Positions 30,073 through 40,600 of a DNA stretch of 64,000 bases are shown here, piece after piece. Numbering within the stretch: position 1 is the first letter of the stretch; the number at the start of each line of letters is the position of its first letter. The position numbers were made by a program, and so were the translations under genes. The notes under the pieces are model-generated. The model did not search any database, was not told the DNA's origin, and saw only the letters and a program-made list of their open reading frames with translations. The stretch comes from Prosthecodimorpha staleyi (GTDB lineage: Bacteria; Pseudomonadota; Alphaproteobacteria; Rhizobiales; Ancalomicrobiaceae), in the NCBI RefSeq assembly GCF_018729455.1, contig NZ_JAHHZF010000002.1:558605-622604 (forward strand), given 5' to 3'.

Positions 30073-30942
30073 ATGCTGTACGACCTCCTGATCGAGCCCT
30101 TCGCCGAGTTCGAGTTCATGCGCCGGGCGCTGGTCGGCAGCCTCGCCCTGTCGCTCGGCGCCGCGCCGATCGGCGTCTTCCTGATGCTGCGCCGCATGTC
30201 GCTGACCGGAGACGCGATGGCGCACGCCATCCTGCCCGGCGCGGCGATCGGCTACCTGCTCGCCGGCCTGTCGCTGCCCGCCATGACCATCGGCGGCCTG
30301 GTCGCCGGCCTCGCCGTGGCGCTCGGCGCCGGGGCGGTCGCCCGGGCGACGGTGCTCAAGGAGGATGCGACGCTCGCCGCCTTCTATCTGATCTCGCTCG
30401 CCCTCGGCGTGGTCATCGTCTCGGCCCGGGGCTCGAATGTCGACCTGCTGCACGTCCTGTTCGGCTCGGTGCTGGCGCTCGACGACCAGACGCTGCTGCT
30501 GCTCGCCGGCGTCGGCACCGGCACCCTGATCGCGCTCGCCGTCATCCTGCGCCCGCTGGTGCTGGAATGCGTCGACCCGGCCTTCCTGCGCTCGGTCTCA
30601 CATGCCGGGGCGCGCGTCCATTTCACCTTCATGGCGCTCGTCGTCATGAACTTGGTCGGCGGCTTCCACGCCCTCGGAACCCTGCTCGCCGTCGGCATCA
30701 TGATGCTGCCCGCCGCCGCCGCGCGGCTCTGGACCAACGACCTGAGCGGCCTGATCGGCATTTCGGTCGTCATCGCGGGACTGTCGAGCATCGGCGGGCT
30801 GCTGCTGTCCTATCACCTCAGCCTGCCCTCCGGGCCGGCCATCATCCTCGTCGCCGGCGGGGCCTATGCCCTGTCGCTCGTCTTCGGCCGTGCCGGCGGG
30901 GCGATCCGTCACCTTCTGCCGGCCCGGCATCTGGAAGCCTGA
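30073..30942 (+). CDS. znuB: Zinc ABC transporter permease
   Basis: Integral membrane subunit of the importer, 289 residues with eight to nine hydrophobic helices of the ABC-3 family. MRRMSLTGDAMAHAILPGAAIGYL near residue 45 is the conserved coupling region, and VGIMMLPAAAARLW near 215 is also typical. It follows znuC by 10 bases. Confidence 0.93.
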   Translation: MLYDLLIEPFAEFEFMRRALVGSLALSLGAAPIGVFLMLRRMSLTGDAMAHAILPGAAIGYLLAGLSLPAMTIGGLVAGLAVALGAGAVARATVLKEDATLAAFYLISLALGVVIVSARGSNVDLLHVLFGSVLALDDQTLLLLAGVGTGTLIALAVILRPLVLECVDPAFLRSVSHAGARVHFTFMALVVMNLVGGFHALGTLLAVGIMMLPAAAARLWTNDLSGLIGISVVIAGLSSIGGLLLSYHLSLPSGPAIILVAGGAYALSLVFGRAGGAIRHLLPARHLEA

Positions 30943-31008
30943 CACCCCTCCGGGCCCGCCCGAAGGCCCCGCCCGGACGCCCAGGCGCTTCGCATATCGG
31001 AGGTACCC

Positions 31009-31992
31009 ATGACTGGAATTGTTCGTCGCTCCGTCCTCGGCGCAGCGGCCTCGATGGCTGCTGCCCTCGTCGTCCTGCCGCTCGGCGCCGGCCCGACCCG
31101 CGCCGCCGATCCGATCCCCGTCGTCGCCACCTTCTCGATCCTCGGCGATTTCGTGCGCCAGGTCGGCGGCGACCGGGTCGCCGTCAAGATCCTGGTCGGT
31201 CCGAACGGCGACGCCCATGTATACAACCCGACTCCGGCCGACGCCAAGTCGGTCGCCGGCGCCAAGGTCGTCTTCGTCAACGGCCTCGGCTTCGAAGGCT
31301 GGATGCAGCGCCTGGTCAAGGCCTCCGGCACCAAGGCCCCGATCGTCACTGCCACCACCGGCATCACACCGCGCGAGATGGCCGATGACGACGACGATCA
31401 CGATCACGACCCAAAGGCCAAGGCCAAGGGCAAGGACGCCCATGCCGGGCACGACCACGGCGCCACCGACCCGCATGCCTGGCAGTCGGTCGCCAATGCC
31501 AAGACCTATATCGCCAATGTCCGCGACGGCCTGATCGCGGCCGATCCGGACGGCAAGGCGACCTACGAGGCCAATGCCGGCGCCTATCTGGCCAAGCTCG
31601 AGACCCTCGAGGCCGACGTGAAAGGCGCGATCGAGAAGATCCCCGCCTCCGAGCGCCGCGTGCTGACCTCGCATGACGCCTTTGGCTATTTCTCCGGCGC
31701 CTACGGCATCACCTTCCTGGCGCCGCAGGGCATCTCGACCGAAGCCGAGGCGACTGCCAAGGACGTGGCCAAGCTGATCCGCCAGATCAAGAAGGAGAAG
31801 GTCAAGGCCGTGTTCATCGAGAACATGACCGACGGCCGCATCGTGGAGCGCATCGCCAAGGAGACCGGCATCCGGCTCGGCGGGTCGATCTACTCCGACT
31901 CGCTCTCCCCTGAAACTGGACCGGCGGCCACCTATATCGATATGGTCCGCCACAACGTGAAGCTCCTGACTGCCGCCATGGCCGGGGCCTGA
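31009..31992 (+). CDS. znuA: Periplasmic zinc-binding protein of the ZnuABC importer
   Basis: Cluster A-I solute receptor of 327 residues. A signal peptide (cleaved near TRAAD, residue 33) precedes the domain with zinc-binding His70 (DAHVYNP), His near 157 (DPHAW), His near 222 (SHDAF) and a C-terminal Asp (DSLSPETG). A charged loop at about residues 126-153, with D/H runs (DDDDDHDHD and HAGHDHG), is the flexible zinc-gathering loop that marks ZnuA rather than manganese receptors. ATG follows GGAGGT. Confidence 0.95.
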   Translation: MTGIVRRSVLGAAASMAAALVVLPLGAGPTRAADPIPVVATFSILGDFVRQVGGDRVAVKILVGPNGDAHVYNPTPADAKSVAGAKVVFVNGLGFEGWMQRLVKASGTKAPIVTATTGITPREMADDDDDHDHDPKAKAKGKDAHAGHDHGATDPHAWQSVANAKTYIANVRDGLIAADPDGKATYEANAGAYLAKLETLEADVKGAIEKIPASERRVLTSHDAFGYFSGAYGITFLAPQGISTEAEATAKDVAKLIRQIKKEKVKAVFIENMTDGRIVERIAKETGIRLGGSIYSDSLSPETGPAATYIDMVRHNVKLLTAAMAGA

Positions 31993-32038
31993 GGCCCGAC
32001 CGGACCGGTACGCCGGACGCTTCGCATGACCGACCTTC

Positions 32039-32061
32039 GAGCCCCGGCCCGTCCGGGGCTC
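32039..32061 (+). terminator. Hairpin between znuA and the COG0523 gene
   Basis: GAGCCCCGG pairs with CCGGGGCTC over a short loop 47 bp after znuA. No T-run follows, so it may be an attenuating or RNA-stabilising hairpin rather than a terminator. Confidence 0.35.
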
Positions 32062-32089
32062 GCTCCATTTGCCGAAGAGGCCAAAGCTC

Positions 32090-33082
32090 ATGTCTGCTGC
32101 GCCCATCTCCTCCGCAACCGCGACCGCCCCCATCCCCGTCACCGTGCTGACCGGCTATCTCGGCGCCGGCAAGACGACGCTCCTCAACCGAATCCTGACC
32201 GAGGACCACGGCAAGAAATACGCCGTGATCGTCAACGAGTTCGGCGAAGTGGGCATCGACAACGACCTCGTCGTGGACACCGACGAGGAAGTCTTCGAGA
32301 TGAACAACGGCTGCATCTGCTGCACCGTGCGCGGCGACCTGATCCGCATCATCGAAGGCCTGATGAAGCGCAAGGGCAGCTTCGACGGCATCCTGATCGA
32401 GACGACCGGTCTCGCCGACCCGGCGCCGGTGGCGCAGACCTTCTTCATGGACGACGACGTGCGCGCCCGCACCCGGCTCGACGCCATCGTCACCGTGGTC
32501 GATGCGCTGAACCTTGCCAGCCGGCTCGACGATGCGCCGGAGGCCGAGGACCAGGTCGCCTTCGCGGACGTGATCCTGCTCAACAAGGTCGATCTGGTCA
32601 CGCCCGAGCAGCTCGCCCGCGTGCGCAGCGACATCCGCGCCATCAACCCCTATGCGCGCGTCATCGAGACCGAGCGCTGCAAGGTCGATCTCGGCGAGAT
32701 CCTCGACAAGGGCGCCTTCGACCTCACCCGCATCCTGTCGGTCGATCCGGACTTCCTGGTCGACGACCATCACCACCACAACGAGGACGTCCGCTCCATC
32801 TCGCTCAAGGCGGGCGACCTGGACCCGGAAAAGTTCTTCGACTTCGTCAACCGCGAGACCCAGGCGCAGGGCCCCAACATCCTGCGGCTCAAGGGCATCC
32901 TGGCCTTCAAGGACGATCCGGACCGCTATGTCGTGCAGGGCGTGCACATGATCGTCGAGGGCGACCACCAGCGCCCCTGGAAGGCCGACGAGCCGCGCGA
33001 GAGCCGGCTGGTGTTCATCGGTCGCGATCTGGACTGGGCCGGCCTGCGGACCGGCTTCGAAGCCTGCCGGATCGCCGCCTGA
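32090..33082 (+). CDS. COG0523 / CobW-family metallochaperone GTPase
   Basis: G3E GTPase of 330 residues, of the group that moves zinc to client proteins under zinc shortage (ZigA/ZNG1/YeiR-like). It has the P-loop [12 protein letters not shown] (about residues 20-31), the metal site GCICCTV (C-x-C-C, near residue 82), [10 protein letters not shown] and NKVD, and a His-rich loop DDHHHHNED near residue 225 before the C-terminal CobW_C domain. The start at ATG 32090 follows GAGG by nine bases; a TTG seven codons earlier is possible. Its place behind znuCBA and the Zur-like promoter points to a zinc rather than cobalt role. Confidence 0.9.
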   Translation: MSAAPISSATATAPIPVTVLTGYLGAGKTTLLNRILTEDHGKKYAVIVNEFGEVGIDNDLVVDTDEEVFEMNNGCICCTVRGDLIRIIEGLMKRKGSFDGILIETTGLADPAPVAQTFFMDDDVRARTRLDAIVTVVDALNLASRLDDAPEAEDQVAFADVILLNKVDLVTPEQLARVRSDIRAINPYARVIETERCKVDLGEILDKGAFDLTRILSVDPDFLVDDHHHHNEDVRSISLKAGDLDPEKFFDFVNRETQAQGPNILRLKGILAFKDDPDRYVVQGVHMIVEGDHQRPWKADEPRESRLVFIGRDLDWAGLRTGFEACRIAA

Positions 33083-33387
33083 CGTGTCGGCCCCACTGAC
33101 GCCGGCATTCGGCTCGCGACGGCCACTCCTCCGCCCCGGATCGGTTCGCGCCGGACGGGGTCGGATCGGGACGGCCGGCGCGAAAAGACGAGATCCGGTG
33201 CCGCCATGCCGCTGCCGGGCGTTGTCCTGACGCCCCGAAGAGGCCAAAAGGGGATGGCAGACGGCACGGGCCGGCGCGGCATCATCCGCCCGCCGGATTC
33301 CATCCGCCGCTGCCGACCTACCAGCCTCCGCCGACCCGCCAGCCTCCCCCCGACCCAACCGCATCCCCCACCGCCCGGATCCCCGCC
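33083..33387 (+). other. C-rich, G-poor spacer, possible Rho-utilisation region
   Basis: No gene is seen. From about 33296 to 33386 the plus strand is strongly C-rich and G-poor (roughly half C, G under 20 percent), unlike the flanks. Such C-over-G stretches are what Rho loads on, so this may separate the COG0523 gene from the WD40 gene. Confidence 0.35.
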
Positions 33388-34371
33388 TTGCCCCGTCTGA
33401 CCCCTCTTGCCCTCCCCGCCTATGTGGTTGCCGTCACCCCTCTCGGCGGGCGCACGGCCTTCGCGCTTGGTGACGGTTCCGTCCATCTCGGCAACGACGC
33501 GGCGGATCTGCGCGCCGTCCAGGTCCATGACGGCGGCATCCTGGCGGCCGTGCCGGCGCCCGACGGCAAATCGCTGATCACCGCCGGCGACGACGGCCGC
33601 GTGATGGCGACCGATGCCGAGGGCGCGACCACGCTTCTGTTCGAGAAGAAGGGCAAGTGGATCGACCAGCTCGCCTGCGGGCCGCAGGGCGCGGTCGCCT
33701 TCGCCAGCGGACGGATGGCCTGGGTGCGGCTGTCCGACGGCAAGGTGGTCGAGTTCCCGCACGAAAAGGCGGTCGGCGGCGTCGCCTTCCTGCCCAAGGG
33801 TTTGCGGCTGGCGACCGCGACGGTCGACAAGGCGATCCTGCATTGGGTGACCGCCAAGGGCGCCCCGGCCGAACTCGGCTGGAAGGGCGCCCATACCGGC
33901 ATCACGGTCTCGCCGGACGGCCGCTTCCTGGTCACCACCATGCAGGAGATGGCCCTGCACGGCTGGCGCATCGAGGACGGCAAGCACATGCGCATGACCG
34001 GCTATCCGGCCAAGGTGAAGTCGGTCTCCTGGAGCCCGAAGGGCCGCTGGCTCGCCACTGCCGGCGCCAATGCGGCCATCCTCTGGCCGTTCAGCGCCAA
34101 GGACGGGCCGATGGGCAAGCCGCCCCTGCAGCTCGGCCCCTATCCGAAGCTCGCCACCCAGGTCGCCTGCCACCCGACCGAGGAGGTCGTCGCGATCGGC
34201 TACCAGGACGGCATGGTGCTAGCGGTCCGCTTCGGCGACCAGGCCGAGGTCGCCATGCGCCACCCGAGCGGCGAGCCGGTCTCCGCACTCGCCTGGAGCC
34301 CGGACGGCATGACGCTCGCCATCGGCACGGAGAGCGGCGCGGCCGGGCTGGTCGACATCGGCGCCGCGTGA
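33388..34371 (+). CDS. WD40-repeat protein in the zinc block
   Basis: The 327-residue protein is built of repeated beta-blades of the WD40 kind, visible as HDGGILAAVPAPDGKSLITAGDDG, HTGITVSPDGRFLVTTM, VKSVSWSPKGRWLATAGANAA and VSALAWSPDGMTLAIGTESG; about seven blades are expected. There is no signal peptide. Proteins of this kind are often found beside COG0523 GTPases in alphaproteobacteria, suggesting a scaffold for metal transfer; the activity is not known to me. The TTG start at 33388 is the best in-frame option but weakly supported. Confidence 0.8.
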   Translation: MPRLTPLALPAYVVAVTPLGGRTAFALGDGSVHLGNDAADLRAVQVHDGGILAAVPAPDGKSLITAGDDGRVMATDAEGATTLLFEKKGKWIDQLACGPQGAVAFASGRMAWVRLSDGKVVEFPHEKAVGGVAFLPKGLRLATATVDKAILHWVTAKGAPAELGWKGAHTGITVSPDGRFLVTTMQEMALHGWRIEDGKHMRMTGYPAKVKSVSWSPKGRWLATAGANAAILWPFSAKDGPMGKPPLQLGPYPKLATQVACHPTEEVVAIGYQDGMVLAVRFGDQAEVAMRHPSGEPVSALAWSPDGMTLAIGTESGAAGLVDIGAA

Positions 34372-34464
34372 CGCTCGCGCTCGGTACCATTCCGTAACGG
34401 CTTTGCGGCAGCATGACGGTCCGTCCCGGATTTCGCGTCTGGACGCCTGCGTCGGGAGCCACCC

Positions 34465-35046
34465 ATGCCGGATGTCGCGTCACGCCTCGTCGATCGGATC
34501 GCCGCCCACTGGGTCGCCGCCGCCTTGGCCTCGGGCGTGATCTTCGGGCTGTCCGCGCTGGTGCTGCAGCCGCTGCTGCCCGCGGCGATCGGGCTCGTGC
34601 TGCTGGCCGGGCCGGCCTACATGCTGCATCAGGTCGAGGAACATGCCGGCGACCGGTTCCGCCGCTTCGTCAACGAGCGGGTGTTCGGCGGCGTCGAGGC
34701 GCTGACCACAACCGACGTACTGGTCATCAACCTGCCCGGCGTCTGGGGGATCAATCTGGCGGCGCTCTACGGGGCCGTGCTGGCGGCACCCGGCTGGGGC
34801 CTGGCGGCGGCCTATCTGATGGTGGTCAACGCCGTCAGCCACATCGCCATGGCGGTCCGGCTCAAGGCCTACAATCCGGGCCTGGTCACCGCGATCCTCT
34901 TGTTCCTGCCGATCGGTGGCCTCGCCCTGTTCCGCACGCCGGCCGGGATCGGCGAACATCTCGCCGGCCTCGGCATCGCGCTCGCCATCCATGCCGCAAT
35001 CGCCCTCAACGCGCTGCGCCGCGCCCGCAAGGCGCGCAATCCCTGA
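34465..35046 (+). CDS. HXXEE-domain membrane protein
   Basis: The 193-residue protein has five or six hydrophobic helices and the family motif HQVEEH at residues 55-60 (H-x-x-E-E-H), plus a second His in NAVSHIAMAVRLKAYNPG and NLPGVWG between helices. HXXEE proteins are uncharacterised, but the motif is like an inverted zinc-protease site inside the membrane. It lies 93 bp after the WD40 gene at the end of the zinc block, so metal binding or metal-dependent function is a fair guess. Confidence 0.8.
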   Translation: MPDVASRLVDRIAAHWVAAALASGVIFGLSALVLQPLLPAAIGLVLLAGPAYMLHQVEEHAGDRFRRFVNERVFGGVEALTTTDVLVINLPGVWGINLAALYGAVLAAPGWGLAAAYLMVVNAVSHIAMAVRLKAYNPGLVTAILLFLPIGGLALFRTPAGIGEHLAGLGIALAIHAAIALNALRRARKARNP

Positions 35047-35123
35047 CAGCGCGCCTTGCGCGCCAGCCCTGAACGCCGCTCCCCCCGGACACGCAACGCT
35101 GCGCGTCGGCCGGCACAGCCCGC

Positions 35124-37424
35124 TCAGTCTGCGACGGGCCGCGGGCCCTTCGCCGGGTCGCCATCCGTCAAGGTCGGCTTCCAGCGCGTCAGCGTCAGCG
35201 CATTGGTGACCACCGAGACGGAGCTCAGCGCCATGGCGGCGCCGGCCAGTGCCGGGGTCAGATAGCCGAGGGCGGCGAGCGGCACGCCGACGACATTGTA
35301 GGCGAAGGCCCAGAACAGGTTCTGCCGGATCTTGGCCCAGGTCGCCCGCGCGATCTCCAAGGCGGCCGGCACGAGGCGCGGATCGGGCCGCATCAGGGTG
35401 ATGCCGGCGGTCTCCAGGGCCACGTCGGCGCCGGTACCGATGGCGATGCCGACATCGGCGGCGGCGAGCGCGGGCGCATCGTTGATGCCGTCTCCGACCA
35501 TGGCGACGATCCGCCCGTCCCGGCGCATCGCCCCGATCGCCGCGGCCTTGCGCTCGGGCGGCACCGGGCCTTCGACACCGTCCAGGCCGAGCGCCGCACC
35601 GACCGCGGCGGCGACCGGGGCGGCGTCGCCGGTCAGCATGCGGCAGGCGATGCCGCGCGCCTGCAGGGCGGCCACGGCGGCGCGCGAGTCCGGGCGGATC
35701 GGGTCGGCCATGGCGATCAGCCCGACCGCCTCGCCGTCGCGCGCGACCGTCACCACCGTCTTGGCCTCGGCCTCGAGCCGGGCCAACTCCTTGGCATAGA
35801 GGCGCGTGTCGACGGCCAGTTCGGCCATCAGGGCGGCATTGCCGATCGCGACGCGGCGGCCGTCGACAACCGCCGTCACGCCGCGCCCGGTCACCGCCCG
35901 GGCCTCACGCGCCGGCGACAGCACGAGGCCTTTGAAGAAGGCCGCCGCCACCATGGCCTTGGCGAGCGGATGCTCGCTCGCCGCCTGGACGCTGGCGGCC
36001 AGCCGCAGCATGTCGTCGCCCCGTCCGCCGAACACGACCACATCGGTCACGGCCGGATGCCCGGCGGTCAGCGTGCCGGTCTTGTCGAACACCACCACAT
36101 CGACCGCATGGGCCCGTTCCAGCGCCTCGATATCCTTGATCAGGATGCCGGCCTTGGCAGCGGCCCCGGTGCCGGCGACCAGAGCGGCCGGGGTGGCGAG
36201 ACCGAGCGCACACGGGCAGGCGATGACCAGCACCGAGACGGCGGCCACGAAGGCGGCCTCCGTGTCGGCGCCGACCAGCACCCAGCCGGCGAAGGTGGCG
36301 AGTGCGACCGCCACGATCACCGGCACGAACAGCGCCGCGACCCGGTCGACCAGCTTCTGCACCGGCGCCTTGGCGATCTGCGCCTGCTCGACCAGCCGGG
36401 CGATGCGTGCCAGCACGGTGTCCTCGCCGACCGCGCGCACCGTCACGGTCAGGGCGCCCGAGCCGTTGATGGTGCCGGCCGTGACCTTGTCGCCGGGCCC
36501 CTTGGCGACCGGCAGGCTCTCGCCCGTGACCAGCGATTCGTCGAGCTCGCTCGCCCCCTCCTCGACCAGGCCGTCGGCGGCGACCCGCTCGCCCGGCTTG
36601 ACCAGGATGCGGTCGCCGGCGCGGAGATCGTCGATCGAGACGGTTTCCTGCACATCGCCGGCGAGCCGGATGGCGGTATCGGGCCGCAGGGCCATCAGGC
36701 TGGCAACGGCGGCCGAGGCCGCACGCCGGGCGCGCGCCTCCATCAGCTTGCCGGCCAGGATCAGGGTCAGGATGGTGGCCGAACCCTCGAAATAGAGATG
36801 GCCGGCCGCGTGCTCGCCATGGGTGGCGATCATGGCGACGGAGAACAGATAGGCGGCCGTGGTACCGAGCGCGACCAGCACGTCCATGTTGGCGGAGAAG
36901 CCGCGCAGGGCCTTGAAGGCGCCGACATAGAAGCGCCAGCCGGCAATGATCTGGACCGGCGTGGCGAGTGCCAGCTGCAGGGTCGGGGTCAGCCAGTGGG
37001 CATGCGCCCCCCAGGCCATCGGCACCATGCCGACCACGAAAGGCAGCGTCAGCACCGCGGAGATGGCGAAGACCACGAGCGTGCGCCGCTCCTCCGCGCG
37101 CCGCTCGGCGGTCGCCGCCTCCAGGGCCTGCCGCCGCGCCCGGGCGGCCTCGGCGCGCAGCGTCGCGCCATAGCCGGCCCGCTCCACCGCCGCCACCAGC
37201 GCGGCCCCCTCGACACCCGGTGCCCGCACCTCGGCCGTCTCAAGGGCGAGGTTGACGGTCGCCTGTTTGACGCCGGGCACGCGCGACAGCACCTTCTCGA
37301 TGCGCACCGCGCAGGCCGAGCAGGTCATGCCGGTCAGGTCGAGCACGACCGGGTCGGCGGACCGGTCGCGCGCGCCGGCACCGGACGGCGGGACGACGGC
37401 GGGGGCTGGGGCGGGCGCGGTCAT
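35124..37424 (-). CDS. copA: Copper-exporting P1B-type ATPase
   Basis: Pumps Cu(I) out of the cytoplasm. The 766 residues include one N-terminal HMA domain with GMTCSACAV (Cys35, Cys38), eight membrane helices, the ion-channel motif CPCALGLATP (about residues 404-413), the phosphorylated DKTGTLTAGHP (about 444), SEHPLAKAM and GDGINDAPALAAADVGIAIG. CPC with helices 7-8 residues YN and SS (FAYNVVGVPLA; MALSSVSVVTNAL) define the Cu(I) class. Promoter with MerR-family geometry lies 36-66 bp upstream. It converges on the zinc block but no cueR gene is visible. Confidence 0.95.
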   Translation of the reverse strand: MTAPAPAPAVVPPSGAGARDRSADPVVLDLTGMTCSACAVRIEKVLSRVPGVKQATVNLALETAEVRAPGVEGAALVAAVERAGYGATLRAEAARARRQALEAATAERRAEERRTLVVFAISAVLTLPFVVGMVPMAWGAHAHWLTPTLQLALATPVQIIAGWRFYVGAFKALRGFSANMDVLVALGTTAAYLFSVAMIATHGEHAAGHLYFEGSATILTLILAGKLMEARARRAASAAVASLMALRPDTAIRLAGDVQETVSIDDLRAGDRILVKPGERVAADGLVEEGASELDESLVTGESLPVAKGPGDKVTAGTINGSGALTVTVRAVGEDTVLARIARLVEQAQIAKAPVQKLVDRVAALFVPVIVAVALATFAGWVLVGADTEAAFVAAVSVLVIACPCALGLATPAALVAGTGAAAKAGILIKDIEALERAHAVDVVVFDKTGTLTAGHPAVTDVVVFGGRGDDMLRLAASVQAASEHPLAKAMVAAAFFKGLVLSPAREARAVTGRGVTAVVDGRRVAIGNAALMAELAVDTRLYAKELARLEAEAKTVVTVARDGEAVGLIAMADPIRPDSRAAVAALQARGIACRMLTGDAAPVAAAVGAALGLDGVEGPVPPERKAAAIGAMRRDGRIVAMVGDGINDAPALAAADVGIAIGTGADVALETAGITLMRPDPRLVPAALEIARATWAKIRQNLFWAFAYNVVGVPLAALGYLTPALAGAAMALSSVSVVTNALTLTRWKPTLTDGDPAKGPRPVAD

Positions 37425-37459
37425 GGACGGTTCCTGTCTGGTCTTCGGGTCCGCTCACC

Positions 37460-37490
37460 CAGGTAAGGTTTCCCCTCGGGGCAAGGTCAA
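37460..37490 (-). promoter_or_regulatory. MerR/CueR-type promoter of copA
   Basis: On the minus strand TTGACC (37490-37485) is followed by an imperfect dyad TTGCCCC-GA-GGGGAAA and then TTACCT/TACCTG, with an 18-19 bp spacer. That over-long spacer filled by a dyad is the design of CueR-controlled copA promoters, which have the arms ACCTT and AAGGT-like. Confidence 0.7.
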
Positions 37491-37641
37491 GGGGCAAGCG
37501 TCGCCTCCGCACGAGACCCATGCGGGATTGTCCTCATGCGCGCGACCGCCCCGCGTCTGGTGCGCGTTGACGCCCGGCTACCACGCATGACAGCCTGAGC
37601 AAAACGCCCGGGCTGCCGGCAACGTTCCGGGAGGAAACAGC

Positions 37642-40600
37642 ATGCCGCGCAATGCGGTCACACTCGACGACAAATACGACCTCTCGGCCGAGCGGGTCTT
37701 CGTCTCGGGCACGCAGGCGCTCGTCCGCCTGACGCTGATGCAGAAGGAACGCGACCGCCGCGCCGGGCTGAACACCGCCGGCTACGTGACCGGCTACCGC
37801 GGCTCGCCGCTCGGCGGGCTCGACCAGCAATTCGCCCGCGCCGTCAAGGTGCTGGCCCCCGCCGACGTGAAGTTCGAGGCCGCCATCAACGAGGACCTTG
37901 CCGCCACCGCGCTGTGGGGTTCGCAGCAGTTGGAAGTGCGCGGCCAGGGCCGCTTCGATGGCGTCTTCGGCATCTGGTACGGCAAGGGACCGGGCGTCGA
38001 CCGGTCCGGCGACGTGTTCCGCCACGCCAATCTGGCCGGCACCTCGCCGCATGGCGGCGTCATCGCCCTAATGGGCGACGACCACACCTGCGAGAGCTCG
38101 ACCACGGCGCATCATTCCGAATACGCCATGGTCGACGCCATGATGCCGGTGCTCAACCCGGCCGGCGTGCAGGAGATCCTGGATTTCGGCCTCTATGGCT
38201 GGGCGCTGTCGCGTTATGCCGGCGTCTGGGTCGGGCTGAAATGCGTCAAGGACACGGTCGAATCGACCGCGGTCGTCGACGGCCGCGTCGACCGCGTCGC
38301 CCCCGTGGTACCGGCCGGCCACGCCCTGCCGCCGGGCGGATTGCATCTGCGGCCGCAGGACCATCCGCTCGCCCAGGAGGCGCGGCTGCACGAGGACAAG
38401 ATGCCGGCGGTGCTCGCCTGGCTCGCCGCCAACCGGCTCGACCGGATCGTGATGGCCGGCGGCCGGGCGCCGCGCATCGGCGTGGTGGCGGCCGGCAAGA
38501 GCTGGCTCGACGTGCTGCAGGCGCTCGACGATCTCGGCATCGACGAGGTCCGCGCCGGCGAACTCGGCCTGCGGCTCTACAAGGTCGCCTGCACCTGGCC
38601 GCTGGAGCCGACCGGCCTCGCCCGCTTCGCCGAGGGGCTCGACCTGATCATCGTGGTCGAGGAAAAGCGCGCGCTGATCGAAACCCAGATCAAGGACCAG
38701 CTCTACGGCCGTCGCGCCGCGCCCCAGATCGTCGGCAAGCGCGACGAGGCCGGGCACTGGCTGTTCCCGTCCAAGGGTGCGCTCGACACCAACGACATCG
38801 CGGTGGCGATCGGCGAACGCATCCTGTGCCATGCCGACGATGCCGACATCCGCGCCCGCGTCGCCCGGCTCGCCGAGGCGCAACGCGTGCTGGCGGCGAT
38901 CGAGCCGGTCGCGCTGCGCACGCCCTATTTCTGCGCCGGCTGCCCGCATTCCACCTCCACCCGGGTGCCCGAGGGCCATCGCGCCTATGCGGGCATCGGC
39001 TGCCATTTCATGGCCCAGTGGATGGACCGCGCCACCGAGGGCTACACCCACATGGGCGGGGAAGGCGCCAACTGGATCGGCGAGGCGCCCTTCTCGAAGG
39101 AAACCCATATCTTCCAGAATCTCGGCGACGGCACCTACAACCATTCCGGCTCGATGGCACTCAGGGCCGCCAAGGCCGCCGGCGTCAACATCACCTACAA
39201 GATCCTCTACAACGACGCCGTCGCGATGACCGGCGGCCAGGCCCATGACGGTGGCCTGACGATCGCCGACATCGCCCGCCAGGTCGCCGCCGAGGGCGCC
39301 GTCCGGGTCGCGGTGGTCACCGACGAGCCGGACAAGTATCCGCCGGATACCGGCTTCCCGCCCTTCACGACGATCGACCACCGCGATGCGCTCGACCGCG
39401 TGCAGCGCGAGCTGGCCGCGATGCCGGGGCTGACCGTGCTGCTCTACGACCAGACCTGCGCGGCCGAGAAGCGGCGCCGGCGCAAGCGCGGCACCTTCCC
39501 GGATCCCGACAAGCGCGTGTTCATCAACGAACTGGTCTGCGAGGGCTGCGGCGATTGCGGCGTGCAGTCGAACTGCGTCGCGGTCGCGCCGGTCGAGACC
39601 GAGTTCGGCCGCAAGCGGCAGATCGACCAGTCGAGCTGCAACAAGGACTTCTCCTGCGTGAAGGGCTTCTGCCCGAGCTTCGTCACCGTCCACGGCGCCA
39701 AGCCGAAGCGGGCGCTGGCGACGACGGGAGCCAACGGGCCAGACCTGCCCGAGCCGGACCTGCCGACGCTCGACCGCACCTATGCGGTGATCGTCACCGG
39801 CGTCGGCGGCACCGGCGTGGTCACGGTCGGGGCGATCCTCGGCATGGCGGCGCATCTGGAGGGCCGCGGCATCGGCATCATCGACATGGCCGGCCTCGCC
39901 CAGAAGGGCGGCGCGGTGACGAGCCATATCCGCCTCGCCCCGACGCCCGGGGACATCACCACCATCCGCATCGCCGCCGGCGGCGCCGACCTGATCATCG
40001 GCTGCGATCTGGTCGTCACCGCCTCGCCCAAGGTGCTGGCGGCGATCGCCCCCGCGCGGACGGCGGTCGTGGTCAACACGCATGAGACCACCACCGGCGA
40101 CGCGACCCGGCGGGCCGACTTCTCGCTGCCGACCGAACGGCTGATCCGCGCGATCCGCGAGCGCGCCGGGCCGGGCCTCAGCCGCTTCACCGAGGCGACG
40201 CGGCTCGCCACCGCGCTGCTCGGCGACAGCATCGGCGCCAACCTGTTCATGCTCGGCCTCGCCTGGCAGATGGGCCGCGTGCCGCTCGGCCGGCAGGCGA
40301 TCGAGGAGGCGATCGCCCTGAACGGGGCCGCCGTCGCCTTCAACCTGGCGGCCTTCCGGCTCGGCCGGCAGGCCGCCGTCGATGCGGGCGCGTTGGAGGC
40401 CCAGATGCGGCCCGCCGCCGGCAGCCTCGATCACCGGCGGCTGTCGGAAAGCCTCGACGAGCGCATCGCGCGCCGCGTCGACCATCTGACCGCCTACCAG
40501 GACGCCGCCTATGCGGCGCGCTACCGGCAGCGGATCGAAGCGATCCGGGCCGCCGAGGCCCGAGTTATGCCCGGCCGCACGAGCCTCGCCGAGGCCGCGA

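Noticed and set aside
28821-30230. 469-residue minus-strand frame with Met/Gly repeats opposite the His-rich gene
   Set aside because: The Met-rich repeats are the reverse reading of the His codons; znuC on the plus strand is certain.
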